Source: Nepenthes gracilis
Taxonomy: Eukaryota > Streptophyta > Magnoliopsida > Caryophyllales > Nepenthaceae
NCBI GenBank assembly: GCA_033239525.1
Contig: BSYO01000006.1
Location: 13,531,319 to 13,595,318, forward strand
Reading direction: 5' to 3'
DNA length: 64,000 nt
Under the pieces are notes generated by a model. It worked only from the letters and a program-made list of their open reading frames with translations, did no database searches and had not been told where the DNA came from. A program made the position numbers and the translations under genes. This document shows, in pieces, positions 55,315 to 63,833 of this stretch; the first letter of the stretch is position 1, and each line of letters begins with the position of its first letter.

Positions 55315-55700
55315 ATGCACTCCGGCAAAATTGCGCTCCGACAGATTGCACTCCGGCAAAAAAGCACTCCGAAAAATTGCACTCTGACAAAAATGCACTC
55401 CGAAAAATTTCACTCCGGCAAAATGCACTCTGGCAAATTGTACTCCGAAAAATTGCACTCTGGCAAATTGTACTCTGGCAATTTGCTCAGCAGTGAAATT
55501 TCCTCAGCATTCAACAGCACACGCAAACCATGATATCCACTCCGGCCTTTTTGCATGCAAAAGGCACTCCGGTTTCTAGATCCACTCCGTCCACAAGGGG
55601 CACTCCGACAGCAAATGCCACTCCGACATCAAAACAGCACTCCGGCTTCAAAACAAACCACTCTGCCGCTCCGGCCTCTTGTCAAACCCGAGGAAGCCAA
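55315..55700 (-). repeat. GCACTCCGG minisatellite, regular copy
   Basis: About 20 copies of a 12-16-bp unit, typically GCACTCCGGCAAAAT or GCACTCCGAAAAATT on the plus strand, more diverged after 55500. It sits between ORF1 and the 3' hairpin of the LINE. The same kind of array is in the LINE at 16224-19010. Confidence 0.85.
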
Positions 55701-55723
55701 CTAGCATTCAACAGATGCGAGAG

Positions 55724-56668
55724 CTATCGAAAGCTTTGGAGGCCCACCACTAAACCATCCAGATCGGTATATTGATCTAACAGAAAATCCTTATTCCATT
55801 TCAGCAGGATAATAAGGAAATCAAATAAAAGCAACTTCCTCTCTGGAGGTAATGGAACAATGAGAGTATTAGAGGAAGTGGCAATCATCAGCATACGGAG
55901 GGCAGCAAAATAAGTACCCGAGAGGCTCCTCAGATAATCCTCCGCCGTCGGGAAGCATGATCTGAACTTATCCATTGTGTGCTCAGACACATCATTCCAG
56001 CATGAACCAAAGAAATCCAGCAAGAAATCGCGCTGGTCCTTGACTATGGATTTCAAGAAAGACTGAGATTCATTCTCTCCAAGTAAGCACTGGATGGCAT
56101 AAAGCATTGGATTTTTGACAACCTCCTCAGCATTCCATTCCTCGTCAATCAGAGAAGAATCATCATCAGAGTCACTGCCAGTGACCCAATTTTCATCAGC
56201 ATCATCAGCAGGGGGGACAGCATGAACATCATCATCAGGTTCCAGATTCACAAGTATTTCAGCTTTGGAATCAGAAGCAGTACCCGGAATCAAAACAGGA
56301 GCATTGCATGATAGCTCAACAGGAGGACCACATTGAAGCTCCTGCACATCTAAATCCTCAGGATCTTGGAGAATAGCGAATGAATTGACTGAGTAAAAAA
56401 CATCCAATACAGACCCCTCAACAACTGCAAGGTTCATACCAACCCCAGAGCTAATGCAAGCCTCAATAGAAGGAGCCTCAATAGGCTCAGGATTGACAGC
56501 GGAGGTCTCAAGAACGAGCCCCGAATTCTCAGCCTTCATAAGCTGTGAGGTATCAGCATCAATGGTGGCCTTAGAAGAAAGGCAACCCCCTTCATCCAAG
56601 GCGCCAACAGGGGTCAGGTTCCCGGGGCCAGCACCCTGGCAATCAGGTAGATCCTTCCTAGAGCTCAT
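55724..56668 (-). CDS. ORF1 C-terminal half with unrecognised helical domain, 314 aa, open
   Basis: The longest clean frame in the window. The annotated Met is probably internal: the element is 5'-truncated, so the protein lacks DUF4283. Residues 1-110 are a serine/acidic linker with YSVNSFAILQDPEDLDVQEL. Residues 140-190 are strongly acidic (GSDSDDDSSLIDEEW). Residues about 190-314 form a hydrophobic, probably helical domain: NPMLYAIQCLLGENESQSFL, DFLLDFFGSCWNDVSEHTMD, KFRSCFPTAEDYLRSL, KLLLFDFLIILLKWNKDFLL, YTDLDGLVVGLQSF. This domain aligns with decayed copies at 13137-13535 and 42940-43345. Expression is unlikely because the copy is truncated. Confidence 0.75.
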   Translation of the reverse strand: MSSRKDLPDCQGAGPGNLTPVGALDEGGCLSSKATIDADTSQLMKAENSGLVLETSAVNPEPIEAPSIEACISSGVGMNLAVVEGSVLDVFYSVNSFAILQDPEDLDVQELQCGPPVELSCNAPVLIPGTASDSKAEILVNLEPDDDVHAVPPADDADENWVTGSDSDDDSSLIDEEWNAEEVVKNPMLYAIQCLLGENESQSFLKSIVKDQRDFLLDFFGSCWNDVSEHTMDKFRSCFPTAEDYLRSLSGTYFAALRMLMIATSSNTLIVPLPPERKLLLFDFLIILLKWNKDFLLDQYTDLDGLVVGLQSFR

Positions 56669-56709
56669 TTGAAGGAGCGAGAGGGAATTGCAATCCCCAG
56701 GAACTGCAA

Positions 56710-57420
56710 GGTTTCATGGGATTCAAAGTAGGAAAACTCCCCATTAGATTCTTGGGAGTCTCATTGATCACCACTAGGCTCTCTATTTCGGACTGTAAAT
56801 CTCTCACTGATAGAATTACCCGTCGGATCACGTCCTGAAAGAATAGGTGGCTTTCGTTTGGTGGGCGACTGCAACTCGTCGCCTCTATCCTCTCATCCAT
56901 CCACCTCTATTGGGCCTCAATTTTCATTCTGCCCCAATCTATCCTCAAAACGATCGATTGCCTCATGCATTGGTTTCTTTGGAATGGATCTACTGAGGGA
57001 AAGGTAACTGCAAAAGTAGCATATGATGACATATGCTACCCGAAGAGCGAAGGTGGGCTGGGCCCTAAAAACTTGCAGGCTCAGAATAAAGCCCTAATTT
57101 GTAAGTTTTTATGGCATATCATCTTGAAGGATTCTGAGTCGGCATGGTCCTCCTGGATCCATAAAAATAGAATCAGGAACCGATGTATCTGGACTCTAAA
57201 AGTCCTAGATTCAGCCCCCTAGAGCTGGGGGAAGATTATGAAGCATTGCCCCTTTATGCGCTCTCATTCCATCAAGAATATTGGTGATGGCTCTGATGCT
57301 TTCCTTTGGCATGATAACTAGCACCCTCTGGGCCCGCTGAGTAATGTCAGTACTGACCGTACTCATTTGGTCTCGAGTTTTCCCTGGGATGCAAAGGTTA
57401 CTCAGATAATTAGAAATTCG
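56710..57420 (+). pseudogene. ORF2 piece 3: RT end and linker
   Basis: After the TSD: GFKVGKLPIRFLGVSLI in one frame, WLSFGGRLQLVASILSSIHL, YWASIFILPQSILKTIDCLM, HWFLWNGSTEGKVTAKVAYD, DICYPKSEGGLGPKNL, ALICKFLWHIILKDSESAW, then STDRTHLVSSFPWDAKVTQI. It is a good match to piece order in the other ORF2 copies. It breaks at about 57420 where a new element begins. Confidence 0.85.
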
Positions 57421-57634
57421 AAATCCTTCTGCTTTCCCCGGTGTTGGTGTCGCTGTTGCCGGCCATGGCCGATCTTTCGGGGGTTCCCCCTGGCCTGCTC
57501 TCGGACCTCGGCTCCCATGGCCTTCCTTCTCCTTCGTCTTCCTTTCAGCAATTGAAGCGATAGGATGACGCGAATGATTTCCCGCAGCTGAGGCGATCGG
57601 TCGTATCCCTATCACCGGCCCCCGATGCTCCTTT

Positions 57635-58267
57635 TTGTCTTCCCTGAAATTCAAGGGTCTCCGAAAAGACCTTGAGAACGAAGATCTTGTTCCTCCTTCT
57701 TGGTCGGCTATCATCCAGAAGAACGCGGCAGGCAAGCTGTCAAAAATTACTTCTTGCTCGTTCTTCCCCCAGAGCAGGAGTTTACGCTCCTTAGAATCTC
57801 TAAAATACTTCCCTTCCCTTTCTCCCAAGGGTATCGACCCCCTCATTTCTCCTCCGGAGGAAGTCACTCAACAGTGCCGGGATTTTTGGGGCTACACTCT
57901 GGTTGGGTTTTTCTTCGAAAAGCCTCTACACTTCCTGGCTGTTAGATCCACTGCTCGAAGTATCTGGGCAAAATATGGAATTAATCATGTTGCCACTAAC
58001 GGTAAGGGTTTCTTCTTTTTTAATTTTGATTCTGACGCTCATCTGTCAGCTTGCTTGGAGCGCGGCCCTTGGTTTTTCTAGAAAAACCCTTATTTCTTAA
58101 GCGATGGACTCCCGGCATGGTTTTGAATCAGGAATCCCTTAAGTCCGTTACTGTCTGGATTAGCCTACTAAATGTTCCATTTGAATTTTGGACCCCACTT
58201 GGTTTAGGTTGGATTGCAAGTCGAGTGGGGCGTCCTCTCTGTCTTGATCCACAAACTGCTAGGATGG
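57635..58267 (+). pseudogene. ORF1 first part, DUF4283 core
   Basis: A 148-codon open frame: VPPSWSAIIQKNAAGK, SLKYFPSLSPKGIDPLISPP, EEVTQQCRDFWGYTLVGFFF, EKPLHFLAVRSTARSIWAKY, INHVATNGKGFFFFNFDSDA and HLSACLERGPWF. A frameshift at about 58081 moves on to KPLFLKRWTPGMVLNQESLK, VWISLLNVPFEFWTPLGLGW and GRPLCLDPQTARMD. The frame is interrupted at 58267 by a 79-bp insertion. Confidence 0.85.
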
Positions 58268-58346
58268 ATTATTATATATAATCATCATAATCCATCCTAG
58301 CAGTTCGTGGATCAAGATTATGATTATATTACTTACCAAAAAAAAA
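58268..58346 (+). mobile_element. 79-bp LINE-tail insertion carrying an inverted copy of its flank
   Basis: It is flanked by the 10-bp TSD GCTAGGATGG at 58258-58267 and 58347-58356. The 3' part is TATTACTTACC plus 9 A. The 5' part includes 58289-58316, the reverse complement of 58243-58270 with one mismatch in 28. An 18-bp AT-rich spacer separates the two arms. It disrupts ORF1. Confidence 0.88.
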
Positions 58347-58856
58347 GCTAGGATGGTTTATTTGCATGCTGCACGAATTTGTGTGGAGGTGGGTAGGGAT
58401 GTCATTCTCCCTGATAAAATTAGGATATCTGTTGGAGCCGAGATGTCTCCATTAACAGCTGAGGTGGAGGTAATCTATCATTGGAAGCCTAATGGCTGCT
58501 TGATTGACTGCAATTCCAAACAGAGCTGCTCTGTGTTGGTGGCAGAGGATCCGAAGCCCAAGCAGAATATTTCTTCTCTACCTCTGGAATCTGGTGGCAT
58601 TGTGGATGGGTCTGTCCAGCTTGAGAATGACGTGAAGATGAGGCACGATTCTGACCCTTTTTCAAGGCCTAGCTCTGGCACTATTGGTGTTACAGCTGAC
58701 TTGAAGGAGGAGGCTTTTGCCATTAAGGATCTGGTTATAATGGAGGTGGAAAGTGGCTGTGCTGTGCAATCAGCCCCAGCTTCTGAATATTCTGAGGGTG
58801 TGGAGAAGTTCTCACCGGCCGCTTTGGCATTATCACGGAAGGGCCGAGGGGCTTGA
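58347..58856 (+). pseudogene. ORF1 after the micro-insertion
   Basis: LHAARICVEVGRDVILPDKI, RISVGAEMSPLTAEVEVIYH and WKPNGCLIDCNSKQSCSV, where the usual zinc knuckle would be; only scattered cysteines are seen. An acidic, serine-rich linker (DVKMRHDSDPFSRPSSG, DLKEEAFAIKDLVIMEVES) runs to a stop at 58854-58856. Confidence 0.75.
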
Positions 58857-58966
58857 GGCTAGATCATCTATGTTGATGATGGATTGCTGTGTAGTTGGAT
58901 ACGATTCGGCCGATTCCGGGTGGATCTGGCCCCCATGCTGTGACCTTCTTCACGATGCCCAGCCCG

Positions 58967-61077
58967 GAGAAGCTCTGCTTCTCTCTACCATTTTCAAAAT
59001 TGCTTTTCGAATTTTGAATCTTCCTTCTCAAGGGTAACTGCGTCCTCCTTGACGCTCCTCCTCTCTAGCGGGCGGCGCCGGTGCGGCCCTTGGCCGGTCT
59101 TAAGGGTGCTCTACCTAGCCACTTGCCGCCTTCTAACCCTAGGCGTCTTCCTTCCGGACCTCTGCTGGGATTCGCCGGGGTCCTGCGTGGTTTCGTCTTC
59201 GGTGAAGCCCTCGTTTCTTGATTCACCAAGCCCTCTCGTGGTCCTCTGTGGTTTTCCGACGAAGCTCCCAAGATTCGTTTGGGGTTACTGATGTGCCACG
59301 GTCGCATCCCGATCGTCTTTCTCCGTTTGGGTATCTTCTTACTTTTGAGACTCTTCTCGAGGCTATGGTATCTCCTTTCCTTCGTCCCTCGATTGATTGG
59401 GGCCTCTCGCACTGGACTTGCCTTGGCTTCTTTGCTATGGCTGCTGTGGCGTGTGCCGCCTCGGGGTTCATTAAGTTTGCTTTGGTTTTGGTGCTTAGGT
59501 TTATCTTTGCGTCCCTTGAATTTGGGAGCAAATGGCCGAAACTTATGTCTTTGCTCGCTGGGATTGACGGGGAACGCCACGAGCACTGGCTTGAAGCCTC
59601 TCTGCTGTCGTTCCTTCTGTAAGTTGGGTTGGGAGCCTCGCGTGCTTTTAGGCCGGAACTAAAGGCTGGAGTGTTTTAGAACTGGGAGTGGCTTGTTTGG
59701 ACGCCTGAAATTCCTTGCTGGCAGAATTTTGAGTGTGCGGTTCGCTGCATTGCCTGCTCTGCAATGTCCGCTCAGATGATTAGGCAGACTTTTTGTCATG
59801 GCCGCCGATTGGTCGATTCTAAGCGGCTCTTTTTTTCGCTATTATTTTTGGTCCTGAATTTGCATTCTATCCTGTCATCCTTTCTTGAGCACGACTGTGC
59901 TCCTGCTGTTATGTAGTTGCATTTGATGCATGATTTCTTTATTTGGGTGGCTGTTGGGTCGGTTTTTGTTGGCCCTCTCATTTCTTTGTTGTAATGGTGG
60001 TGCCTCCATGCTTATTGAATGCAGTTTCAGTGGTAACCGGGTCAGGCTAGTCGAGGTTGATTGGCCTTTTCTATTTGAGTATTGAGGCGATGAAGGCTGG
60101 TCTTTGGAGAGTTGTGGATGTTACTTCACTTCTTCACTTGACAAGGGTTTTGGTTAGTGCTCTTGGTTGGTCTCTGCTTTGGACTCATCGGTTTCTTGAG
60201 TCCATGATATGCTCATGCTCAATTAGATGTAGGCGGGTGTTGGGATTTGGTGGCTGCTTTGAGATTGGTCAATGACTTGGCCATTGCCTTTCTTGTTTTG
60301 GGAACCGGTGGCGATTCTCTTGGGCATTTCATGAACCCGGATTGGATCGGGCAGGTTTCTCCTGCCACAGCGGGATTCATCGCTCTTGGCATTTAGAATG
60401 CCATTTGCTGGTTTGCCGATAGTGGCCTCGTGAAGGCTGTGAATTGCATTGTCTTGCTTGCTAAGCTGCAGCAATGCGAGAACCTGATGTATTTGCCGGA
60501 GCTGAAGTGGCATGGCCTGCTGAGCTGATGTTCTCGATTCTTTGTGGCATGCATCTGTTGGAATTCAGCTGCTGGTCGGATGCCCTTTATTGATGATGTG
60601 TCTGCTGACCTTGCACGTTGGGCACATGGTGCTGTTGATCCCGAGTTTTGAAGGCGCATTTCATCTTGGTTTAGTGATTTGTATGCTGTTGAGATGCATC
60701 AGAAGTTCCTGATAGAAGATGAGCAGCCTGGCAGATGCATTTTGTGCTGCCTGGCAGATGAGGTTGGAGCCTTAGAGCTTAGGATTCTTTTGTTGTTGCT
60801 GCTATGAAGGTGCTACTGGTCTTGGAGCTGGAGCTTGCCGAATATGTGTGTCCTGCATGCTGTGTTCTGTTGTTTATGATGGAAATGTAATTTTTTGTTG
60901 TCTTCGGCAAACATTGTCCTCCTAGAGGCCTTTTTGTTTCTTCAGATGTACTTATCCGCTCGGGGTATGCCCTAGCGTCTTATGTTTTATCTTCAAGTCA
61001 AAATACTTGGAGATAAACATATTTTTTTGTACTATTTTTCTCCCATTAATCCAAAATACTTACTTACCAAAAAAAAA
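58967..61077 (+). mobile_element. ORF-less non-autonomous LINE, about 2.1 kb
   Basis: 5' hairpin GAGAAGC-TCT-GCTTCTC (58967-58983), AAATTT-type sequence, GACGCTCCTCCTC and the GGGCGGCGCCGG box (59052-59090), a T/G-rich body, GCTCGGGGTATGCCC (about 60958), hairpin ATGTTTTATCTTCAAGT / ACTTGGAGATAAACAT (about 60982-61020), then TTACTTACC and A-run 61069-61077. Frames of 127-134 codons at 59218-59662 match nothing known. No TSD was established; the true start may be up to 90 bp upstream. Confidence 0.7.
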
Positions 61078-61560
61078 TCTCAAATGTTGATATCATGGAT
61101 CCGGTTGAAGGCTGTTCGTGTCCGGGCTGTACCAGTGTAAAGGATGATGAGGGAATCTTTCTCAAATCCACTATGTAGATCCCAGAGCCTGCATCTTGTT
61201 GGTGTCCTACCGAGATCCCCCGGGGTGGATTATGTAGTGAAGCCATGTCGTGATCCCCTCTCTGTGATGTCGCTCTCCCGTGGTGGCAGCCTTTGCATCA
61301 AAGTTGCCCCCTGCTTCCCTCACCTGCTCGGTGTGCTCTGGTCCATCCGCTAAGATTGATCTCGATATTACTCGATTCTATCTCTGGATTGCTCGGAAAC
61401 ATGGCTTGATTCAGTCCCGATCCACTGACGATTTACTCCCCTTCGAACCTTTGGATGTCAATCGTCCGGTTTGCTTGTCAGGGACTCTGCGATCTGATGC
61501 TTCCCATGAATCTCGCCGTGATTTTGTTTCGACTTTGTCCTTTGCACACGGATGATGGTG
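61078..61560 (+). pseudogene. ORF1 linker remnant
   Basis: It resumes the ORF1 of the outer element. SGPSAKIDLDITRFYLWIAR (about 61336-61395) parallels GPSAEIDPDITPVLSLGLLG at about 45820-45880. Heavily frameshifted. Confidence 0.5.
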
Positions 61561-62500
61561 TTGTGGTTTCGATTCGACTGACCCGTGCTTTGGTCGCCTT
61601 TCCATCTGGGGCATCCTACCCGTTGGAATGAGGATGAACTATTTGCTAGGCAGGCTGTAAATGGGTGGCAATGAATGGCCCGACGGCGTAATTCTGCACC
61701 CAAGAAAGCCCAGTCTCCTCATCCTTGATATCCTGCAGCAGTTGGATCGGGTGTGGTTTTGGCTTGTGATTTTCCTCGTTATCACTTTGTATTGATCCCC
61801 CTGTGTTGATCCTTTATACTGTCGCGGCTGTTTGTGATTGGAAGCAGTTGCATGTACCATCGCTTGCGGTTGATTATGGTTTAGTGTGGAACATTGGGCC
61901 ATGGATGCTGTTTTCATTTGGTTCGTATGAGCCATTGTTGAAAGGATGCAAATTTCTGTTTGCTGTTTTCTGTCTTCCGGTTGCTGCGACTGGATTCGCT
62001 GGGATACAGCTGCTGGAATGGATTAGTCAATGTATGGAACCTGCTGTGATGGAGGTTGCTGATTTTAATTGGGGTTGCCGATTGGGGCTGGAGGCCGGAT
62101 GGGCTTTGAGACCGATTTGGCTTGCTGACATGGACTGTCATTTGCTGTTTGTGGACTTGCGCCTCAATTGCCGATTTCGACTTATGGCCGGTATGGCTTT
62201 ACTGTGGCCGATTTCAAGTGCCGATTTCAATTGCCGATGTCGACTTTGGCCGGTTTGGCTTTTCTGTGGCCGAGTACAATTGCCGTTTTCAATACGGTTT
62301 TCAATTGCCAACTTGTGGCCGATTTCAATTGCCAAAGCTCAATGCCGGTTTGGTTTTGTTGCTCATATCCGAGTTGGACTCGAGATTGCCGGTTTGGACT
62401 AGTCGCCGAAATGGCTGATGTGCTGTGCTCCAGCGATGTGGGAGCAGATGCCGGATTGGCTGCTTCCCCCTTGATCTTTGTGTTTGTGAAGAATGATAGC
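61561..62500 (+). other. T/G-rich 3' region with short internal repeats
   Basis: Non-coding. Between 62160 and 62400 a GCCGATTTCAATTGCCGA-like motif recurs irregularly, giving open frames in several registers (61803-62402 and 62168-62518) that I do not accept as genes. It ends at the TSD of the SINE. Confidence 0.5.
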
Positions 62501-62703
62501 TTTTTTTTTTGTAAGTAAAACTGTGTTAAGGGTAAGCTTTTTATAGTGACTGGCCCCACCGCACACGAGGCCCCATAACCCAGAAATCCCTTGCGGGATT
62601 TTTTGGGAGGCACAGTACCACTTATGCTTCCGCGGGGAGTCGAACCCGAGTGTGGGAGGCGCACGTCCGTGCGTTTAACCACTCCGCCAACGCCCGCTTC
62701 GGC
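62501..62703 (-). mobile_element. tRNA-derived SINE with 17-bp TSD
   Basis: The perfect TSD TTGTGAAGAATGATAGC lies at 62484-62500 and 62704-62720. On the minus strand the head has an RNA polymerase III box A (TGGCGGAGTGG) and box B (GGTTCGACTCC, exact consensus) separated by 32 nt. A tRNA-unrelated body follows, including a hairpin AAATCCC-GCAA-GGGATTT (about 62584-62601). The 3' end is AACACAGTTTTACTTAC plus 10 A. The last 10 bases before the A-run equal the tail of the LINE ending at 48379. Confidence 0.93.
62622..62697 (-). other. tRNA-like head with Pol III promoter boxes A and B
   Basis: GCGGGCGTTGGCGGAGTGG starts at about 62697 and the arm ending GGTTCGACTCCCCGC closes about 62630. The general shape is tRNA-like. 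Acceptor pairing is only partial and no CCA or clean anticodon loop is seen, so it is the promoter of the SINE rather than a tRNA gene. Confidence 0.8.
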
Positions 62704-62720
62704 TTGTGAAGAATGATAGC

Positions 62721-62960
62721 GTTCTTGATGATCATCTGTTCATGTGTAACATTTGACAGATTTCATATTTTGTCGTTTCTAATAAATGTTGTCCTCCTGG
62801 AGGTTTTCTTGTATTATCTTTTTGTACAAGTTGCTCGGGGTATGCCCTAGCATATTATGTTTTATTTCCAATTCAAATTACTTGGAGATAAAACATAAAT
62901 TTTGTAACTTATTTTTTCTCCCTTTAATCCAAAATACTTGCTTACCAAAAAAAAAAAAAA
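62721..62960 (+). other. 3' hairpin and tail of the outer ORF1-only LINE
   Basis: GTTGCTCGGGGTATGCCC (about 62830), the stem TTATGTTTTATTTCCAA (about 62855-62871) facing TTGGAGATAAAACATAA (about 62883-62899), CTCCCTTTAATCC, ATACTTGCTTACC and the A-run 62947-62960. Confidence 0.85.
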
Positions 62961-63645
62961 GACCATTGGCTCTGGCCTAATCCTTATGATCAGGAAGTGT
63001 CTCGTCTTGCAGAGAACATGCCCATTTATCTTCCTAGCATCAATCAAAAAGACTCTGTGCGATGGGACGGAAACACTGATGGCAAATTTTCAACTAGATT
63101 AGCCTATTTTCTTATCCTCCCACCCAAGCCGAAACTGAGCTGGACTTAGTATGCGGCCCCTTCCATATCCCTGCCAACGCTTTTACTCTTTGGCTGGCCA
63201 TTAGAGACAGGCTCAGTACCCTTGACCACATCCATGGCATTCCAAATCTTTCTTCTAAATGCACTCTATGCGATTCAGGTGATGAAGATCATGAGCATCT
63301 TTTCTTTTCCTATCCCTTCTCAGCTCCTTATGGACCAAAATCCAAAGAAAAACGGGTCTTCACTAGCCATAACCTGAGTGGTACCAAAACATTGTTTGGG
63401 CTACTCAAAAATGGAAAGGGAAAAGTTTTATGGCCTTGTCTAAATGCCTTTCTTTGGCAGCCACGGTCTACTTTATTTGGATGGAACGCAACAACCGTAT
63501 TTTTCAAAAATCCTCCCCACACGATATCTCCCATATTTTTTCACTGATAATCAATGCCGTTCGGAACAAATTGATAGGTATTTTCCAAAAATCCTTGGAA
63601 GATGATAGGTGTGCATCTTAATCACACTTGATTCGTTGGAACATC
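62961..63645 (+). pseudogene. ORF2 piece 4: zf-RVT and C-terminus
   Basis: DHWLWPNPYDQEVSRLAENM, DSVRWDGNTDGKFSTRLAY and KPKLSWT, then a stop, then frame changes giving FHIPANAFTLWLAIRDRLST-like sequence, KCTLCDSGDEDHEHLFFSY (the final zinc ligand Cys reads Tyr) and CLSLAATVYFIWMERNNRIF, NAVRNKLIGIFQKSLEDDRC, stop at about 63619. It completes the ORF2 begun at 53801. Confidence 0.85.
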
Positions 63646-63646
63646 T

Positions 63647-63833
63647 AAAAAAAATCTCCTTTTTTATTGTCTGTGCTTGGGCTCCCCCCTTGCTTCCAGC
63701 CTTCGGGTTTGCCCTTTCCCTAATTTGTTATCCCCTTTGATTGCCTTTACCGTCTGGTCTGAGTGAAGTAAGTACTGATCGTACCTATCTGGTCTCGGGC
63801 CTGCCTTGGGATGAAAGGGTCTCCATCATTATC
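63647..63833 (+). pseudogene. Short ORF2 fragment of another LINE
   Basis: After the A-run of the previous element, STDRTYLVSGLPWDERVSII (about 63765-63830) matches STDRTHLVSSFPWDAKVTQI at about 57345-57410. It is therefore a second ORF2 copy, present only as the segment just before WLWPNP. It is cut by the tail at 63834. Confidence 0.65.

Larger units (their letters stand above)
55026..56709 (-). mobile_element. 5'-truncated ORF1-type LINE, 1.68 kb
   Basis: The perfect 15-bp TSD GGTTTCATGGGATTC lies at 55011-55025 and 56710-56724. On the minus strand it carries the ORF1 C-terminal half (56668-55724), the GCACTCCGG minisatellite (about 55700-55315), a CTCGGGGCATGCCC box (about 55134), a hairpin with TTTATCTCCAAGT and ACTTGGAGATAAA arms (about 55085-55115), and the tail (T-run 55026-55033). 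It interrupts ORF2. Confidence 0.9.
57421..62960 (+). mobile_element. ORF1-only LINE with three nested insertions
   Basis: It starts at a GCCGGCCATGGCC-type 5' sequence just after the ORF2 break, contains ORF1 (57635-58856, resuming 61090-61560), a T/G-rich 3' region, a hairpin (about 62855-62895) and a 14-nt A-run (62947-62960). ORF2 resumes at 62961. Nested: 79 bp at 58268, the ORF-less LINE to 61077 and the SINE at 62501. Net length about 3.1 kb. No clean TSD, so the 5' junction may be deleted or blunt. Confidence 0.7.
53801..63645 (+). mobile_element. LINE ORF2 host, split in four pieces by three insertions
   Basis: ORF2 pieces 53801-53955, 54620-55025, 56725-57420 and 62961-63645 join into one RT-to-zf-RVT series. 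The insertions are 53956-54619 (plus), 55026-56709 (minus) and 57421-62960 (plus). The 3' end GTTGGAACATCT plus an 8-nt A-run (about 63637-63652) resembles the ancestral post-ORF2 tail without the T/G-rich 3' UTR. The 5' part (EEP) is missing. Confidence 0.75.

Noticed and set aside
55315..55700. A CRISPR-like array
   Set aside because: The units are 12-16 bp, degenerate, without unique spacers, in a eukaryotic LINE 3' region.
58860..58966. A TSD for the ORF-less LINE ending at 61077 (ATGTTGATGATGG versus ATGTTGATATCATGG)
   Set aside because: The match needs gaps and is not adjacent to a defined 5' end, so I left the border approximate.
61803..62402. A 199-codon cysteine- and tryptophan-rich frame
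   Set aside because: It lies in T/G-rich LINE 3' region with an irregular GCCGATTTCAATTGCCGA repeat. Overlapping frames are equally open and no homologous frame exists in the other copies.
62622..62697. A functional tRNA gene
   Set aside because: Box A and box B are good but the acceptor stem and anticodon loop are not. The sequence continues into a SINE body with A-tail and TSD.
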